Made by a program: the position numbers and the translations under genes. Below are positions 47,342-60,120 of a stretch of DNA of 64,000 nucleotides, one piece after another. The stretch comes from Gorsachius magnificus (taxonomy: Eukaryota; Chordata; Aves; Pelecaniformes; Ardeidae), in contig CM067085.1 in the NCBI GenBank assembly GCA_034008185.1, positions 78,542,275 to 78,606,274 on the forward strand, in the 5' to 3' direction. The stretch's first letter is position 1, and every line of letters starts with the position of its first letter. The notes under the pieces were generated by a model. The model had not been told where the DNA came from, searched no databases, and worked only from the letters and a program-made list of their open reading frames with translations.

Positions 47342-49446
47342 GCTTTCTCCCTTTGCTGTACCTCTGTGTGACAAAATCGGGCACAACTGTATTTGTACAC
47401 TATTTTTAAATTCTTTCAACAGTTGCGTGCCGTAGCGCGCAATCACCATTATAAATCAGATGCTTTTTCTGCTTTTGTGCCTCCCCTTTTATATTTCTCC
47501 ATGATTTTTCTTCCCCAGAATGAGATGGTAACAAAATACCTGCAGTCACAGCAATAAAGCGACGTGCTGGAAGGCACCGATAAATATTGAACAACTGACT
47601 TTACTATGTTAAGCCGTCACCATTAATTTGCTTACAAAATGTGTAGCGTCCCATCGGTGGATGAACACGTTGCCGCCAAAGAGCCGTCTCCCCTAGCTAT
47701 TTTCTCTCAAACCCAATTACAAATCTTTCTCCAACCTTGCTTCAGCCTTGCTTTTATGTCATCAGAGATTCTGCCAGTTTTTTTTTTTTATTATTTTTTG
47801 GTTTATTGCAAAAGGTATTGCTGGTGGACAGAAGTAGCAGAGGGGGTACTAAATTCCTGTAATAGTTTTTCTCTTCATAGAATTACCCTCAATTTTCACT
47901 TGATTTCACAGATTCATAGAATACTTTTGAGGTTTAAAGGGACCCTCATAAACTTCTCCCTTTTGCTTTTATTATTGTCTTGTAACCCGAGTGAAAAAAT
48001 GATTCTCCCCGTAGAAGTACGGAGTGTTGTGGTAGTCATACACGAGTGGAGAGTCTTGCTCGGCTCTCATTTTACGTACTATTTTTTTACCTCCTGGTGA
48101 AAGCTTAATTTGTTATTTGAATGCAATTCCAGAAAAAAAATTCTTTTCATTTGCAAAAGAGCCTGGTGAGGTGCTTTACTTCTCTTAAAAAAAAATAAAA
48201 ATCACATTATAACATGGCAACCACTTATTTTTTGATTAAAGACGTTAATTCACAAAGGTAATTCAGTTGCTCTTTCCCCTCACATCGTGCTATAACCATT
48301 ACTTAAAGACCAGAGAATCTTCCCCACACCACGTAATCAACGTTGCCTTGATGCCAAGGAAGTTTTGTAGCTTGGCTTTGACAGTTAACGGCTTACTGGT
48401 GACCCTTGGTTAATTATTAATGCAGTCATAATAATGCTCATTCCTTAACCAGCCTTCTGAGCAATACAGTTATCAAAGGAATTATTCCTGCTGAAAACTC
48501 AGTGTCATGTCACAGTCTAGATCAAAAATTTGAAACCTCAAATATGGCTTTTTGCCTGTAGGAAAACTAAAACAAATGGGTTTTGATCGCTTTTCCACTT
48601 ACATTTTAAACAAGGATGTCCTTTTACAGTTCTGCATTTCTTTAATTGTGTATCTTCCCTAAACCAGGATGTGTCTTCACTTTCTGGGTCCCCCAAACTT
48701 CCCAAAGCCACGGAAGGTTTGGGGCCGTCCCTTGCAGGTTCGGATGAGTCGTCCCCGGGCTGTTCTTCCCAGCGAGGCTGAGCCACTGCCAGCGGCGAGG
48801 CTGCACCCCAGCGTTGCTGCAGCTTGGAGAAAGGGCCACAGGAGGTTTCTTGAAGGAGTTTAAGGTTCACTTTGTTGGCCCACATTTCTTTTAATCACTC
48901 GGTATTCAGTCAGCTGCCTCGGTGGGATTGCACAGCGGAGGCTCTTCTCCCTCCATGACACCGTCAGGGCTAGAGGCGAGGCACCAGAGAGGCAACCAAC
49001 AGCTCCTCGATGCTTCACGCGCCGAAAGCTTCAAGGCTGTGCAGGGCTTCGAGAACGTTTTGCTGTCCGGGTGCTTTCTGCTAAGGCGGCACAATTTGAT
49101 CCTCCAGTCACTCGAGTCAGCCCCACCAGCTAGCGGGTAGGAGCTCCTCCGTGTCTCAGAAAAGGTTTCTTTAGCCATTTTCTTTGAGTAAAGTTAAAAC
49201 ACATCAGCGGAGCCCATTACGTATGCCTCTGCCCTCATCCATCCCTCGCTGAGCTGCAAGGGACAGTTTGTGCTGGACAGTGGCAGGGCTGTACGTAATA
49301 CTAACGCGTGGGTTGGGGACATGGAAGAGCCCCCTTCATATTCTTCCTGCTCCTGCTAAGGTTGGTTAGGTTGGGGTCCTGATTAATTTATGCCAGCATT
49401 ATCCTTATTTTAGTGATGCTATCAGTGAAATCTGGCCCACAGCTCT
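47342..49446. other. Intergenic, with possible regulatory sequence
   Basis: Includes a possible tiny CR1 remnant at 47906-47950 and an AT-rich block at about 48200-48490 with ATCAAAGG (48472-48479) and clustered TTAATTATTAATG / ATAATAATG motifs. No exon recognised. Confidence 0.45.
47906..47950 (-). mobile_element. Possible degraded CR1 3' terminus
   Basis: CACAGATTCATAGAATACTT, then TTGAGGTTTAAAGGGACC resembles the CR1 end in order, but with several mismatches. It is too short to be sure. Confidence 0.45.
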
Positions 49447-49616
49447 CATAGATTCATAAAATGTTTTGGGTTGGAAGGGAGCCCTAGTGGTCACCCAGCC
49501 CAACCCCCCTGCAGGAGCAGGGACACCTTGAACCACATCAGGTTGCTCACAGCCCCATCCAACCTGGCCTGGAATGTTCCCAGGGATGGGGCCTCCACCA
49601 CCTCTCTGGGCAACCC
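49447..49616 (-). mobile_element. CR1 LINE 3' fragment
   Basis: Minus-strand 3' end with CATAGATTCATAAAATGTTT, GGGTTGGAAGGGAGCCCTAG and AGGGATGGGGCCTCCACC. About 170 bp, subfamily B, truncated at CTCTGGGCAACCC. Confidence 0.92.
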
Positions 49617-50215
49617 ATTCTCTCAGGCAAATGAAAGAATTTCAGTATGTAAAGCCAAAATCTTTTTGAAAAGCCCCTACTTTGGGTGCAAGCTGACAGC
49701 AGCAGGGGCCAGCAGCTCTTTTTTTATGCCCGTATTTATTTCCTTTTTCTCTGGACATGAGTCTTGCCACAGATCACTTGCAGCTTGTCAAGCGCCAGAG
49801 CCTGCGCCAGGCAACCATTTAAAATCAGGTGGTGCTTAGAGCTGCTGATGGCCATCCCTGCAGGCCACCTCTGCTTTACCTCTGCTACTGGCAATTTGCA
49901 CTGGCGACGGCTTTTTGCTCTTGTCTCTGTATGTGCTTTCAGCCTAACAAGAGAGAGAAATGCATTCTTCCCGGGCCGCAGGTATGAACTGCTGCCATGC
50001 CAAGAGGCAGCCCCTTCTCAACAACTGACCTTTTCTTCTGTCATGGATTTGTTTCCTTTTTATGGTCAAGACGGAGCCCAGGGCGACTAAACCTTGCAGC
50101 CCTGCAACCTGCCGTGGCACTTCTTGCTGCGGAAGCTGGTCAGGGATAGCCGGGAGCTGGCGTGTGCGCCCTCGCCTCCGAGCAAAAGGAGGCCCCTTTC
50201 CTTTCGGTATTTATT
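49617..50215. other. Intergenic spacer
   Basis: Sequence between two CR1 copies. Nothing recognised. Confidence 0.5.
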
Positions 50216-50992
50216 CCGTGCAAGGTCCTGCACCTGGGTCGGGGTAACCCCCGGTATCAGTACAGGCTGGGGGAAGAAAGGATGGAGAGCAGCCCTGCCG
50301 AGAGGGACTTGGGCGTGCTGGTGGATGAAAAGCTGGACATGAGCCGGCCATGGGCGCTGGCAGCCCAGAAGGCCAACCCTACCCTGGGCTGCATCCCCCG
50401 CAGCGTGGCCAGCGTCGAGGGAGGGGATTGTGCCCCTCTGCTCTGCTCTGGGGAGACCTCCCCTGGAGCCCTGCGTCCAGCTCGGGAGCCCTCAGCACAA
50501 GAAGGACATGGACCTGTTGGAGCGGGTCCAGAGGAGGGCCACAAAAATGATCCGAGGGCTGGAGCACCTCTCCTATGAGGACAGGCTGAGGGAGTTGGGC
50601 TTGTTCACCCTGGAGAAGAGAAGGCTGCGACGAGACCTGATTACGGCCTTTCAGTATCTAAAGGGGCCTATAGGAAAGATGGGGATAATCTTTTTAGTAG
50701 GGCCAGCTGTGACAGGACAAGGGGTAATGGTTTTAAACTGAAGCAGGGTAGGTTTAGACTGGATATAAGGAGGAAATTCTTTACAACGAGGGTGGTGAAA
50801 CCCTGGCAGGGGTTGCCCAGAGAGGTGGTGGAGGCCCCATCCCTGGAAACATTCAAGGTCAGGTTGGATGGGGCTCTGAGCAACCTCATCTAGTTAGTGG
50901 TGTCCCTGCTCACTGCAGGGGGGTTGGACTAGATGACCTCTAGGGGTCCCTTCCAACCCAAAACATTCGATGATTCTATGATTCTATGATTC
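50216..50992 (+). mobile_element. CR1 LINE fragment, about 777 bp, near-identical to the copy at 40.0 kb
   Basis: This is the longest uninterrupted CR1 in the window. Its head encodes [20 protein letters not shown], then [20 protein letters not shown], and after a frame change [38 protein letters not shown] and TAFQYLKG. The 3' end carries ATTCGATGATTCTATGATTC. Only scattered substitutions separate it from 40037-40750, so both probably come from one young subfamily. It extends about 65 bases further 5' than its partner. Confidence 0.95.
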
Positions 50993-53365
50993 CACTTGTG
51001 CTTTCGAAGCACCTGTACGTAGATTCAGAAGGGATACGCTGTGGCCTAGCTAGAGAGGAACAGAAATGAAAAACAAATCATGACCATAATGAACCACAGC
51101 CCACGTTTTTACCAAGGGTGCCAAATCTCCGACGGTGCTTCCGATTTCCAAACGCCTCAGAGGGCAGAACACACAGGTGAAATCAATGCAACACACGGCA
51201 TTCCCCAGCTCAGCTAACCAGGCATCACATTTTCTTAGAGGAGCTTAAATCAGAGGCATGGTGTTTAATTTTTGGTTACGCTTAAACATTCACATCCTTC
51301 CAGGTAAGCCTGTTCAAGCTCAGTTTCTCCTACCTTCGCTCGTCTGGTGTTCAGAGTGTTACCACTGCCTATCTTGTTGGAATCCTGTTTATGGGACTGT
51401 ACAGCACAGAGAGATTAGGAGCTAAAAACAGCAGGCAAAATTGAGTATTAATAAATGCAAATTAATGCTCACTGGGGAAAAGCCAGTTCTCCAATATATA
51501 CACACGGATGGAAATTAAATTATTTAGTAACCTTCAGAATAGCTCTTCATGTTAGCGGACAGTTCTATGGAACAGCAGCTCAGCAGTCAGCGGTACTTTA
51601 AAAAACAAATTAGGAATTAGGAGGAAAGAATGATGAAAAAAATCAAAGCCTAATTACAGCAACACGTACATTTCTAGTGTGCCTGCATGCGGAACGCTGG
51701 CTGCAGCAGACCTAGAAAATAGAGAGAAAAGCAGTAAGAATGAGCAGAAACGTGGAATGGCTTTGTAGGGATGATGTGAAGCTATGGCTTTTCCTGCGGG
51801 AAAAGAGGCGGCGCTTGGAAGAGACACTTGAGGTTCGCAAATTCTGGAGGTGGCACAGGGAAGACAAACAGGAAAGAGTTGTTTCTCTCTTCTCACAATT
51901 TAACAGGCAGAGGGCGTTACCTGAAATTATTGGGTAGCTGGTTTAGGAAATCACAGGACGAAGCGATTCTTCCTGCAAATTAAACCATGGAACCCACTGA
52001 TGTCCAGCACGGTAAATACTAAAAGTTTAGATGGAAAATCAAGAAAATAAAGCACAGGGAAAGGCACTGCGGGTTATTAAGCACATTGACAGAAGCTCTG
52101 ATGTTGCAAACAAAAATCAGTGGGAAGGATGCGATGGGAAAAGAGCACAGCCCGGCCACGTTGCTCTCCCATGCCTCCTGCAAGCACTGCTGGACAAGCC
52201 CTGCGTGGCACAGCCCTTCGGCACCACACCATCCTCCTCCTCACACGGACCCGCCTCTCGCCTGCGAATCCTCCAGGGTGGGAGAGATGCGTGCGTCCCG
52301 CAGTATTTCGGAAGCATCTTAACTGCTGATTTAGGGCTGAGGAAAAAAAAACCAAACCAACAACTGAGCTTTCATTAGTACTTCATGGGGGCAGCAGGAG
52401 AGCAGCCTTCCTTGCACCGCTGCGAAGGCCGGCTGCGTGCTGGGTCTCACTGGCAAACTAAATGGCTTACGACCAAAACCACAAAATGACTCGTCCAGCT
52501 TGGCATGGTCCACGGCCACCCCCAGGCAGGCGAGTGCTGAGGCGCTGAGCCCCCGCTGCCCGGAGGCGACTGCCGAGCCAGCTCACAAATGGCCACCATG
52601 GAAGGGGAAGGCGATGGCCAAAGCCCCGCTCTTTGCAAGGCCAGAGCCACCGTTAGGCTGCCTCTACGTCCTGCGCCTCATTCTTGCCTTATTCGGGTTT
52701 AGGCTTGCTCAGACCTTAACTGCCAGGGCAGAACAACGGCAGGAATTACAAGTGCAGACTTACAGACCTTTTGGGTGGAATAATTCAATGCCTGGGACAC
52801 TTCAATGCATATTGCATGAGCGAATCAGAGAATCACTTTAATGCAACCCCCCCCCCCTTTTCCCTTTCCTCCTTTCCTCAGCCACGCCAGCTACCCAAAG
52901 AGGGAGGGCGTGCGGGAATACAGGAGGGTCAGCCACAGGAGTGAAAGGTTTGATCCTGCACACTCCAAATGGAAGCTTTAGTACTGGCAGGATCGGTGCT
53001 GCGACTGACGTCCTATCAGACCGTAGGAACAGTCTGTTTCGTGAGTTGGCAGGTTTGCCTTCATCCTTTAAAAAATGTCAAATTTATAGACGTGTAAATA
53101 CTGCAAACCGAAAACTGAATTAACAGTACTTTAAAGCAGCGTTAGTCTCACAGAACATGTTTGGCATCTTTCCGTACCATGTTGCCGTTGGGTGACCAGC
53201 ACAAGCTATTAAAATAATCCTAAAGAGCTCCTTGAAGACTACCTGGGTAATTTTACAACTACGGGAAATTATTCAACAAAGAGAATATAACAAGCATGCT
53301 AAAATACCAAAATACTTCTTAAAGACTAGGATACAGAATGAAGACAAGCTTTCCTTATTAAACTT
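50993..53365. other. Intergenic, downstream of SNX7
   Basis: No CR1. A perfect POU octamer ATGCAAAT at 51455-51462 is followed by TAAT. A poly(C) run lies at about 52847-52858. Open frames at 52031-52841 overlap on both strands and are GC-rich; no domain recognised. Confidence 0.5.
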
Positions 53366-53371
53366 TTTATT
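53366..53371 (-). promoter_or_regulatory. SNX7: SNX7 polyadenylation signal candidate (AATAAA)
   Basis: Canonical hexamer on the minus strand, about 290 bases after the SNX7 stop codon. Confidence 0.45.
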
Positions 53372-53658
53372 AAAATGGAGCTATTTTTACATATTTAAAA
53401 TACTTTATATCCAAATTATGCAATATTTATGAATACAATTGTATGGAAACACTTGCATAAAAATATGTAAAATCACAGCTAAGCAATATATAGCATGTTC
53501 CAAAATGTATTTCAGGACTAGAATACCTGAGTTTTCAATAAGCTGGTTTCCGGCATTTCACTGATTTTTAATTTAATAATGTATCTGATCTCGTATAAAG
53601 CACTTCTTTGGTTGGGAGAAACTGCGTGGAAAAGGCAGAGATCGAGCGGAGATATTAC
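53366..53658 (-). other. SNX7: SNX7 3' UTR candidate
   Basis: AT-rich sequence directly after the SNX7 stop on the minus strand. A canonical AATAAA (plus-strand tttatt) at 53366-53371 and ATTAAA-type hexamers near 53565-53575 are candidate processing signals. Which is used cannot be told from the sequence. Confidence 0.5.
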
Positions 53659-53739
53659 TCAAGGCCTGTCTTCAGAATCTTCTTCCACGTGAAGATCCGC
53701 TGTTTGAGATGCTAGGAAGGACTCCCATGTAGCAAGGCA
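53659..53739 (-). CDS. SNX7: SNX7 terminal coding exon (26 codons plus stop)
   Basis: On the minus strand, after an acceptor (ggttttttttcag), the exon reads CLATWESFLASQTADLHVEE, then DSEDRP and TGA at 53661-53659. From memory, vertebrate SNX7 ends in a closely similar CLATWESFL...EDKP sequence. The exon is in phase 0, which matches the end of the penultimate exon. SNX7 is a sorting nexin with an N-terminal PX domain that binds phosphoinositides on endosomes and a C-terminal BAR domain; it pairs with SNX4 in recycling and autophagy-linked traffic. This exon gives the end of the last BAR helix and an acidic tail. It is too short to appear as a long open frame. Confidence 0.93.
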   Translation of the reverse strand, partial: CLATWESFLASQTADLHVEEDSEDRP

Positions 53740-54931
53740 CTGAAAAAAAACCCAAACAACCAAACACAGATACATATGAGTATAGCAGAAAGATTTCTGT
53801 AAAACTGGTAGCCAAGGAGAAAAAGAAGAAAAAAAAATAAAAAAAAATAGCAGAATACATGTGTAATGTCACAAGCGGCTTTTGTGGGGCTATGGCAAGA
53901 GCAGAAGATGGTTTCCTAGGCAGCTGGGTGATATGCAAAATGTTAGCCAACAGGCAGAGCGAGCTGTAAAGGTCACTTTGCCGTAATGACGAGTGCACAG
54001 TGTGAGCATCGGAATAGTACGGGTTAGCGTGGAAGATGCTAACATTAATTATGCTCCTCTTTAATCTCTCCCTTTAGTTACAGGCAAAGATCTCTTCCAA
54101 AGAGAAAGCGCGCTGTCAGGCACAGTTCCCTTGTAATCTCTTGTGGATTCCTACTGTACACCCAATTTCCTTTCCAAGTTAAATTAAACCATTTTTTTTT
54201 CTTCTAAACACACATTCTTCCCCTGAGTACTGGGAAAGAAATAGGACCAGAAAGGCAGGCGGTGGGGAAATTGTCATCCTTACAACAAGTGGCATTTCTC
54301 TCCTCAAGGAAAAATGTATTTATAATTGTACAAACTCATTTTTTTTATCAGAAGCACCAAGACTGTAGGCAGTAAAATGAAAAAAAAAAAAAAGAAAAGA
54401 AAAAAAAAATCCCCAAATGACTTTGGTTCAATTTGGCTTAACTGAGTGTTGGCAGGTTGGCAAACCATTATAACTGATAGCGTTGAGAGTCATGGCAAGG
54501 CTACTGCTAGGTAACCCATGGTGTGCTGATGCTTCTTACCCAAAATACCAGGTTTTTACCATTTCAAGTCTGTCATTAGAACAGGGCAGGCGAATTCATG
54601 CAATAATTTTATTGTTTTGATGCTACTGAAAAAACCCCAACCTTGAAATGGAAATGTTCCAATAAAATGTTGACTTACACACTCATAGCTATTGCTCTTG
54701 ACAACGCAGCTTATTTACTGCTTACTGTACAGAGTTTTTTTCATGAAGAAGCTGAAATATTCACAATAAATAAGTCTTCTGAAATTTCTCAGGAAATAGT
54801 TTCTTTTATACTGAAACCTGGACAGCATACTCCACTTATCTGAACTTTGAGTTAAGTCAAGTACCCTGAAACCAGCATCATTTCCTAAGTGAAAAATTTT
54901 GCCATAAGCTATTCAAGCTGTGGTAATTTGA

Positions 54932-55165
54932 CAGAATCCCAGACTGGCAGGGGTTGGCAGGGCCCTCGGGAGCTCCCCCAGTGCCACCCCCCTGCCCAAG
55001 CAGGCTCCCCCAGAGCAGGGGGCACAGGACAGTGGCCAGGCAGGGGTTGAAGATCTCCAGAGAAGGAGACTCCACAGCCCCCCTGGGCAGCCTGGGCCAG
55101 GGCTCGGGCACCCTCAAAGTCAACAAGTTCTTCCTCATATTCAACGGAAACCTCTTATGTTTCAT
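54932..55165 (-). mobile_element. CR1 LINE fragment, subfamily A (uninterrupted)
   Basis: Minus-strand CR1 encoding LKMKHKRFPLNMRKNLLTLR and [20 protein letters not shown], followed by the 3' part through the AGGGGTTGGCAGGGCCCTC region. It is about 234 bp and joins ...CTTCTCTGGAG directly to ATCTTCAACCCCTG. It therefore serves as the empty-site reference for the nested insertion at 38869-39187. Confidence 0.93.
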
Positions 55166-58100
55166 TTTCAATTTCAAATTTTCAATTTGCTATGCCCAGC
55201 CCCAGAGAAGTACTGGCATCCATCTGCCACTGCTTAGGAGACACAGAAAATACACCGGCGTTCATGCCACTTCAACTTACAGCCATCTGACTCGGTCTTA
55301 CTTGACATTTCTAGTGAATGATTTCAAAATTCTGCCATTAAATATGTAGATTTAATTATATGACATTAAAAAGCCTAGGTCCTGGTATTATTGGCTATCT
55401 CTGTGCAAGCAGATGACTGGGAGGATCTGGCAGTCACAAATAATGTTAAAGTATAAGCTCAAAGAGCAAAACAAGAAGAAGAAACACAGGGTGACCCGAG
55501 TTGGGGGAATCCATGATGACACAAGGATACAGAACCAGGGATACCCATAAAATGATGGGTGACGAAAATAACAAGAAAAAGCAAACAGAAGTCAGCGGCG
55601 ATTACGTCTCTGAAGACATAAAAAAGTAGAAGACACAGGTCTGCAAGATAACGTGGGAGGTTAAACCAGCTGGCTGACCTAGGAGACCACACGGAAAAGA
55701 GTACGCGGGAGCTTATTTCTGCATAGGCTTTTGGTCATTGTCAGGCACGGTGGAGGCTGCTCCTGTCACTCGTAGGTTGTCCCCTAGACTATGGAGGCCG
55801 TGAATCCACTCCCTCAGTCTTTCTGATCTTGCGGACAAAATCCCCACCTAACTTCTGCTGCTTTTGCACACAACAACATCACGCTGCTGTTCAGCGCACA
55901 TCTCAGGTTTGGACCACTGTGAAAAGAGAGGAGTAACAGGATAAGATGCGTGTGGAAATCTGCTTTCTTCACTGGCTTTTGGGAGAAATGTTATTCTGAA
56001 ATGGTAAATACAAATCAGGGAGAAACGGTGGAAGTAGTGCTCGCACGAGCGGTGATCTGCAAGTGTTGCAAACTGATTCCTGACCGAAAAGGTCTTCTTG
56101 ACCTTTTGTGTAAAGCCTTGGAGATTTGATCATTAGATTCTCCCCTACTTCATGTCACACTGGCAGCGGAGTCTATCTGAGATGCTTGAGCTGGAAGGTG
56201 GCATCTTGGTTTTAAAATGGCAAGGAGGCAGCTGCTGGCAGTGTGTCTTCGCTGGGGCGCTTGGACGCAGATTTCTGTTTGCTAGAGCCCAGCCTGGATT
56301 ACCATCCTTGAGAGCAGCAAGGCACATCTGTTTTCCGAGGCTTTTTCTAGGTGTGGGACAAGAAACGATCACTGTTTCTGGAAGAGTCTTATGACTTAGC
56401 AATGACTGACTTATTTTTCTGAACCACCGGTTTAATTTATACCCTGTAACTCCATGCGTTGTCATTCTGTGATTTCAGTAATGTGGGCTGGAATGGAAAA
56501 ATGCCTTTCTGTTATCCGTGCAACACGGAGCCAAACTGCACGTGTTAGAACGCAATCACAGTATGTTGCTTAAGCGGAGAGATACGATCTACTGAAGCCT
56601 TTCCAGACAGAGATGCAAAGCATTTCTTTCAGTTAGACAAGTTATTCAGTTTTTAATTTAGCCTCGTTTATATAACCGAAACACATTTTCCAAAATGTAA
56701 GAGCAATGGTGGCTCATTTCCCTGTCAGACAGCACAGCGCCGCTACAGCTGACAAGTTTTATAATTAACCGTACCGAAACAAAACTAGGTCTCTGTGCCT
56801 TAGGCTCAAGCTTTTTATATTGTGAAGCATAAGCTGTATCAACGACGTTTCGTTAGTGATGTGTACTTCAACGTTATTACCGAATGATTCTACTTCACTC
56901 TCCTGGGAGGTTGAAAATGGAGATCTGGAAGATCAGGCAGCTTTCACAAAGGAGACAGAAAGGGGGGAAAAAAAGAAAAACCAAACCCAGGAAATTAAAT
57001 GTGCATGCATAGGATTGAAATTCATAATCCAATTACTTGTGAAAGCCCGGCAGAAGACATAAAAAAGCCTAAATACACAAAATGAAATAGCGAGAGCTTA
57101 AATGAGGCTACTTTACCTAAAATATTCTGATTACTACTGCAGGTCACCCCCCTATTCTGCAACACCATTTTTAGAAAAAAAAAACAGCAAAAAGGTTTTC
57201 ATGCAGTACAACTGCCTATCTAACTAAAAAGGAGATATAAAAATAGAACGAGTAGTCGGGATGCTAACGGAAGCAGTGTGTCGCATGCCATGTGTGCTTC
57301 TGTTCCAGTTCCCTGTTTTCCATGGTTGGTACCTTAAAAATATCATTTATGATGGCATTTTTTGGAGCAGAATCTGGAAAGCAAGTCTCGTGTGTGTCTG
57401 GGAGGGAGAAAAACCCATACTTTTATAGTTTCTGGGTGCAAGGAAACAAAAACTGGAGTGCATAGAAATCCCACTATACGAAAATGTCTTCCTGAAAGTA
57501 TTTAAGAGAAATTTTTCCGGTTGAAGTGAATGAGGGCTCAAAGACCGATCCCGGCTCATGCGGGAGCTTTTGACAATCACCTGAAGTTTGTGAGCTCAGT
57601 TCCCAGGCATTGCTAAGGCAGGACGTGACCAACATGCACGAGCAGCTAACATCTTGCTACGCAACCAGGTGACCAGTTAAATGCATCACCAGGGAGGCCT
57701 CTAGGGCAACCAACAAATCTCATCTATTTTTCTACAGCTTCGACCAGACAGAGAGGTACACAAGGGCTTTGGAGGTAGAAGGAAGTTCCTGTAACGGGGA
57801 AGGAGTATTGCTTTGCCCTAATGAATCTTTTAAATCAATTTATGCCTGTCCAACAATGTAGGTCACAGAAAGAAACTAAATCATGCTTGAAATAGTTAAG
57901 AAAAATCAGGAAATTATTTGTATTTTTGGAAAAGCGTAAGCTCTGTCAATACCAGCAAGGTTCTCGCTATCTCAAAGCTTTTATATACTTATATACTCTA
58001 GCTTTTTATCTGATTAAGCTGCAAAGGTTTAACGGGATTAGTCTGACTTGAGAAAAATAAAATTAGAGGCTATGCTTTAAAACAAAGGCTCATCCAAAGC

Positions 58101-58562
58101 ACAAGAAAAACCACATTATTTCAATGCCAAAACTAATGAGACGTGATCCTACATGATCAAAAACCCCCCAATCTTCCTGCATTTACTAGAGTGCCTCATG
58201 AGCGGTGGAAAACCAAACTCTGGTATATTTGCCGGATTTGTAATGTCTAAGTAGTCTTCGGATGGGGCTGCGGAATCCAGCCACTTATTCCGGTGCTTTT
58301 TCTGAATAGAATAGGTTAACAGCATTCTTTGCTGAGAAAAAACAAAGTGTTTCTTTTTCTTTCGTGCTGTAAATATCCCAGGGACTACATGTGAGGACAA
58401 CAAAACCAAAAAAAATGGTAAATGTTTAGTTGCTCTTTGAAGCCAGAGTTTAACATGGCCTGGTTTTGCTGATTTGTACCCGGAACACCGCAGACGTGCT
58501 AGCTGAATAGTAACACCGCCGCCACCGACTCCGTACCTTGCTTTGGTTTTAGTAACGCTGTG

Positions 58563-58658
58563 TCTTTAGGGCTCTGCAGAATATCTAGACCTAACTTAAT
58601 GAAAATAGCTGCATCTTTAGGGCTCTGCAGAATATCTCGACCTAACTTAATGAAAATA
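58563..58658. repeat. 51-bp tandem direct duplication
   Basis: TCTTTAGGGCTCTGCAGAAT, then ATCT(A/C)GACCTAACTTAATG and AAAATA occurs twice, starting at 58563 and 58614. The matching part is about 45 bases with one mismatch, implying a recent duplication inside the SNX7 intron. Confidence 0.93.
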
Positions 58659-59772
58659 CTGGCGGTGACCATCAGACATCTCAGCTGTAAGCTCCACCCT
58701 GTGGATGGTTTGTGATTTCTGCTGTCTGGCAGATACCTCTTCTGGAATAAAGTGCTGTTTCAGACAACAGTGTCACACCTAAGGCATGGGGAAAGACAAT
58801 AAAATAACGGTACAGTGCTAACACATGCTTCATTCAAGAACTTTTCTCTGAAGGCAAACAAATCAGTGCCATTTAGTTCAGAAATAGGAGTTCTGAATTT
58901 CAAAAAATTAAAACCTTTTCATGTTGTTTCAGAAAGTCCTCCCAGTCGTAGCAGTGCACTCACAGTCCTTATTAAAAGAGTGTGTTACTGGCTTTAAGCC
59001 TTTGTGGAACAGAGAGAGACTCCAGCACGCATTCCGCTCTTTTCCAGAAGCAAAGTAAAGGAAGTAGAGAACTCTATGAACTCTTGAGACCAGCTACAGG
59101 AATGCCAAATGACTGGTGACTCATGGTAATTCTTGGCTACAAAATGAAATTATATGTAAATGTATTACAGCATAGCTTGTACGTCATGACAGGAAAGCCT
59201 TCATTCTCACAGGTCTGCATAGATGGCCCACTCCACAGCTGTAGAAACAAAGGAACGCTTCCTATTCAAGTATATGAAATGTAGATAGTCAATAATCTGG
59301 AAGGCTACAGAAATACCTCTACTTGTTCTGAATCAGTAAATCTGGAGAAATAGAATTACAGGTAACACTTTAAAGTAGGACTTCATGTAACGTGAACGTT
59401 AATTCAGCTTAAGGGAGACCTACTCTTTCATGCCAGCTACATGATGCTTGACAAGTTGACAGCGGAATCCTTAGACATCTACAGTAAAGGAAAAATCCAA
59501 ACAGATGTAAGGTCAGACTCTTTCCCCATATTGTGACAAAGAGGACATAACGATTTAGAAATTCTACTGTACTTTGACACACTGCTATGTTGTACTTGAT
59601 CACACCAGCTTTAGTTTTTACAGTCTTGAAGGACTGGATTCTCTACTGCAAAAGCCACCAGACAACATGAGATGTCTGTCTCTCAATACTCTGTAGTTCT
59701 CAGAAATTTAAGGAATGCAGAGAGTGGCCACTAACGGGAATGACTCCTGGTTAGGCTCTGCGCCCGGGAAAC

Positions 59773-60120
59773 AGAATCATAGAATCATTAAGGTTGGAAA
59801 GGACCTCTAAGATCATCAAGTCCAACACCACTGTGCCTAATAAACCATGTCCTGAAGTGCCACATCTACATGTTTTTTTGAACACCCCCAGGGATAGAGA
59901 CTCAACCACCTCTCTGGGCAGCCCCTTCCAGTGCCTGACAGCCCTTTGGGGAAGGAATTGTTCCCAGTGTCCAACCTCACCCTGCCCTGGCACAACTTGA
60001 GGCCGGTGCCCCTCGTCCCATCGCCCGTTAGGGAGCGATGAGGGCTCCCCTCAGCCTCCCTGCTCCAGGCTGAACCCCCCCAGCTCCCCCAGCCACTCCC
60101 CAGCAGCCTGGGGCTCCAGT
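59773..60120 (-). mobile_element. CR1 LINE 3' fragment in SNX7 intron
   Basis: About 348 bases on the minus strand (sense with SNX7). It ends in AGAATCATAGAATCATTAAG on the plus strand and includes GTTGGAAAGGACCTCTAAG, a segment CATGTTTTTTTGAACACCCC seen in this copy only, GGGAAGGAATTGTTCCCAGT and the reverse-transcriptase end near CTCAGCCTCCCTGCTCCAGG. Confidence 0.93.

Noticed and set aside
55440..55920. Possible degraded retroviral sequence
   Set aside because: No LTR ends, primer-binding site or conserved viral motif could be found.
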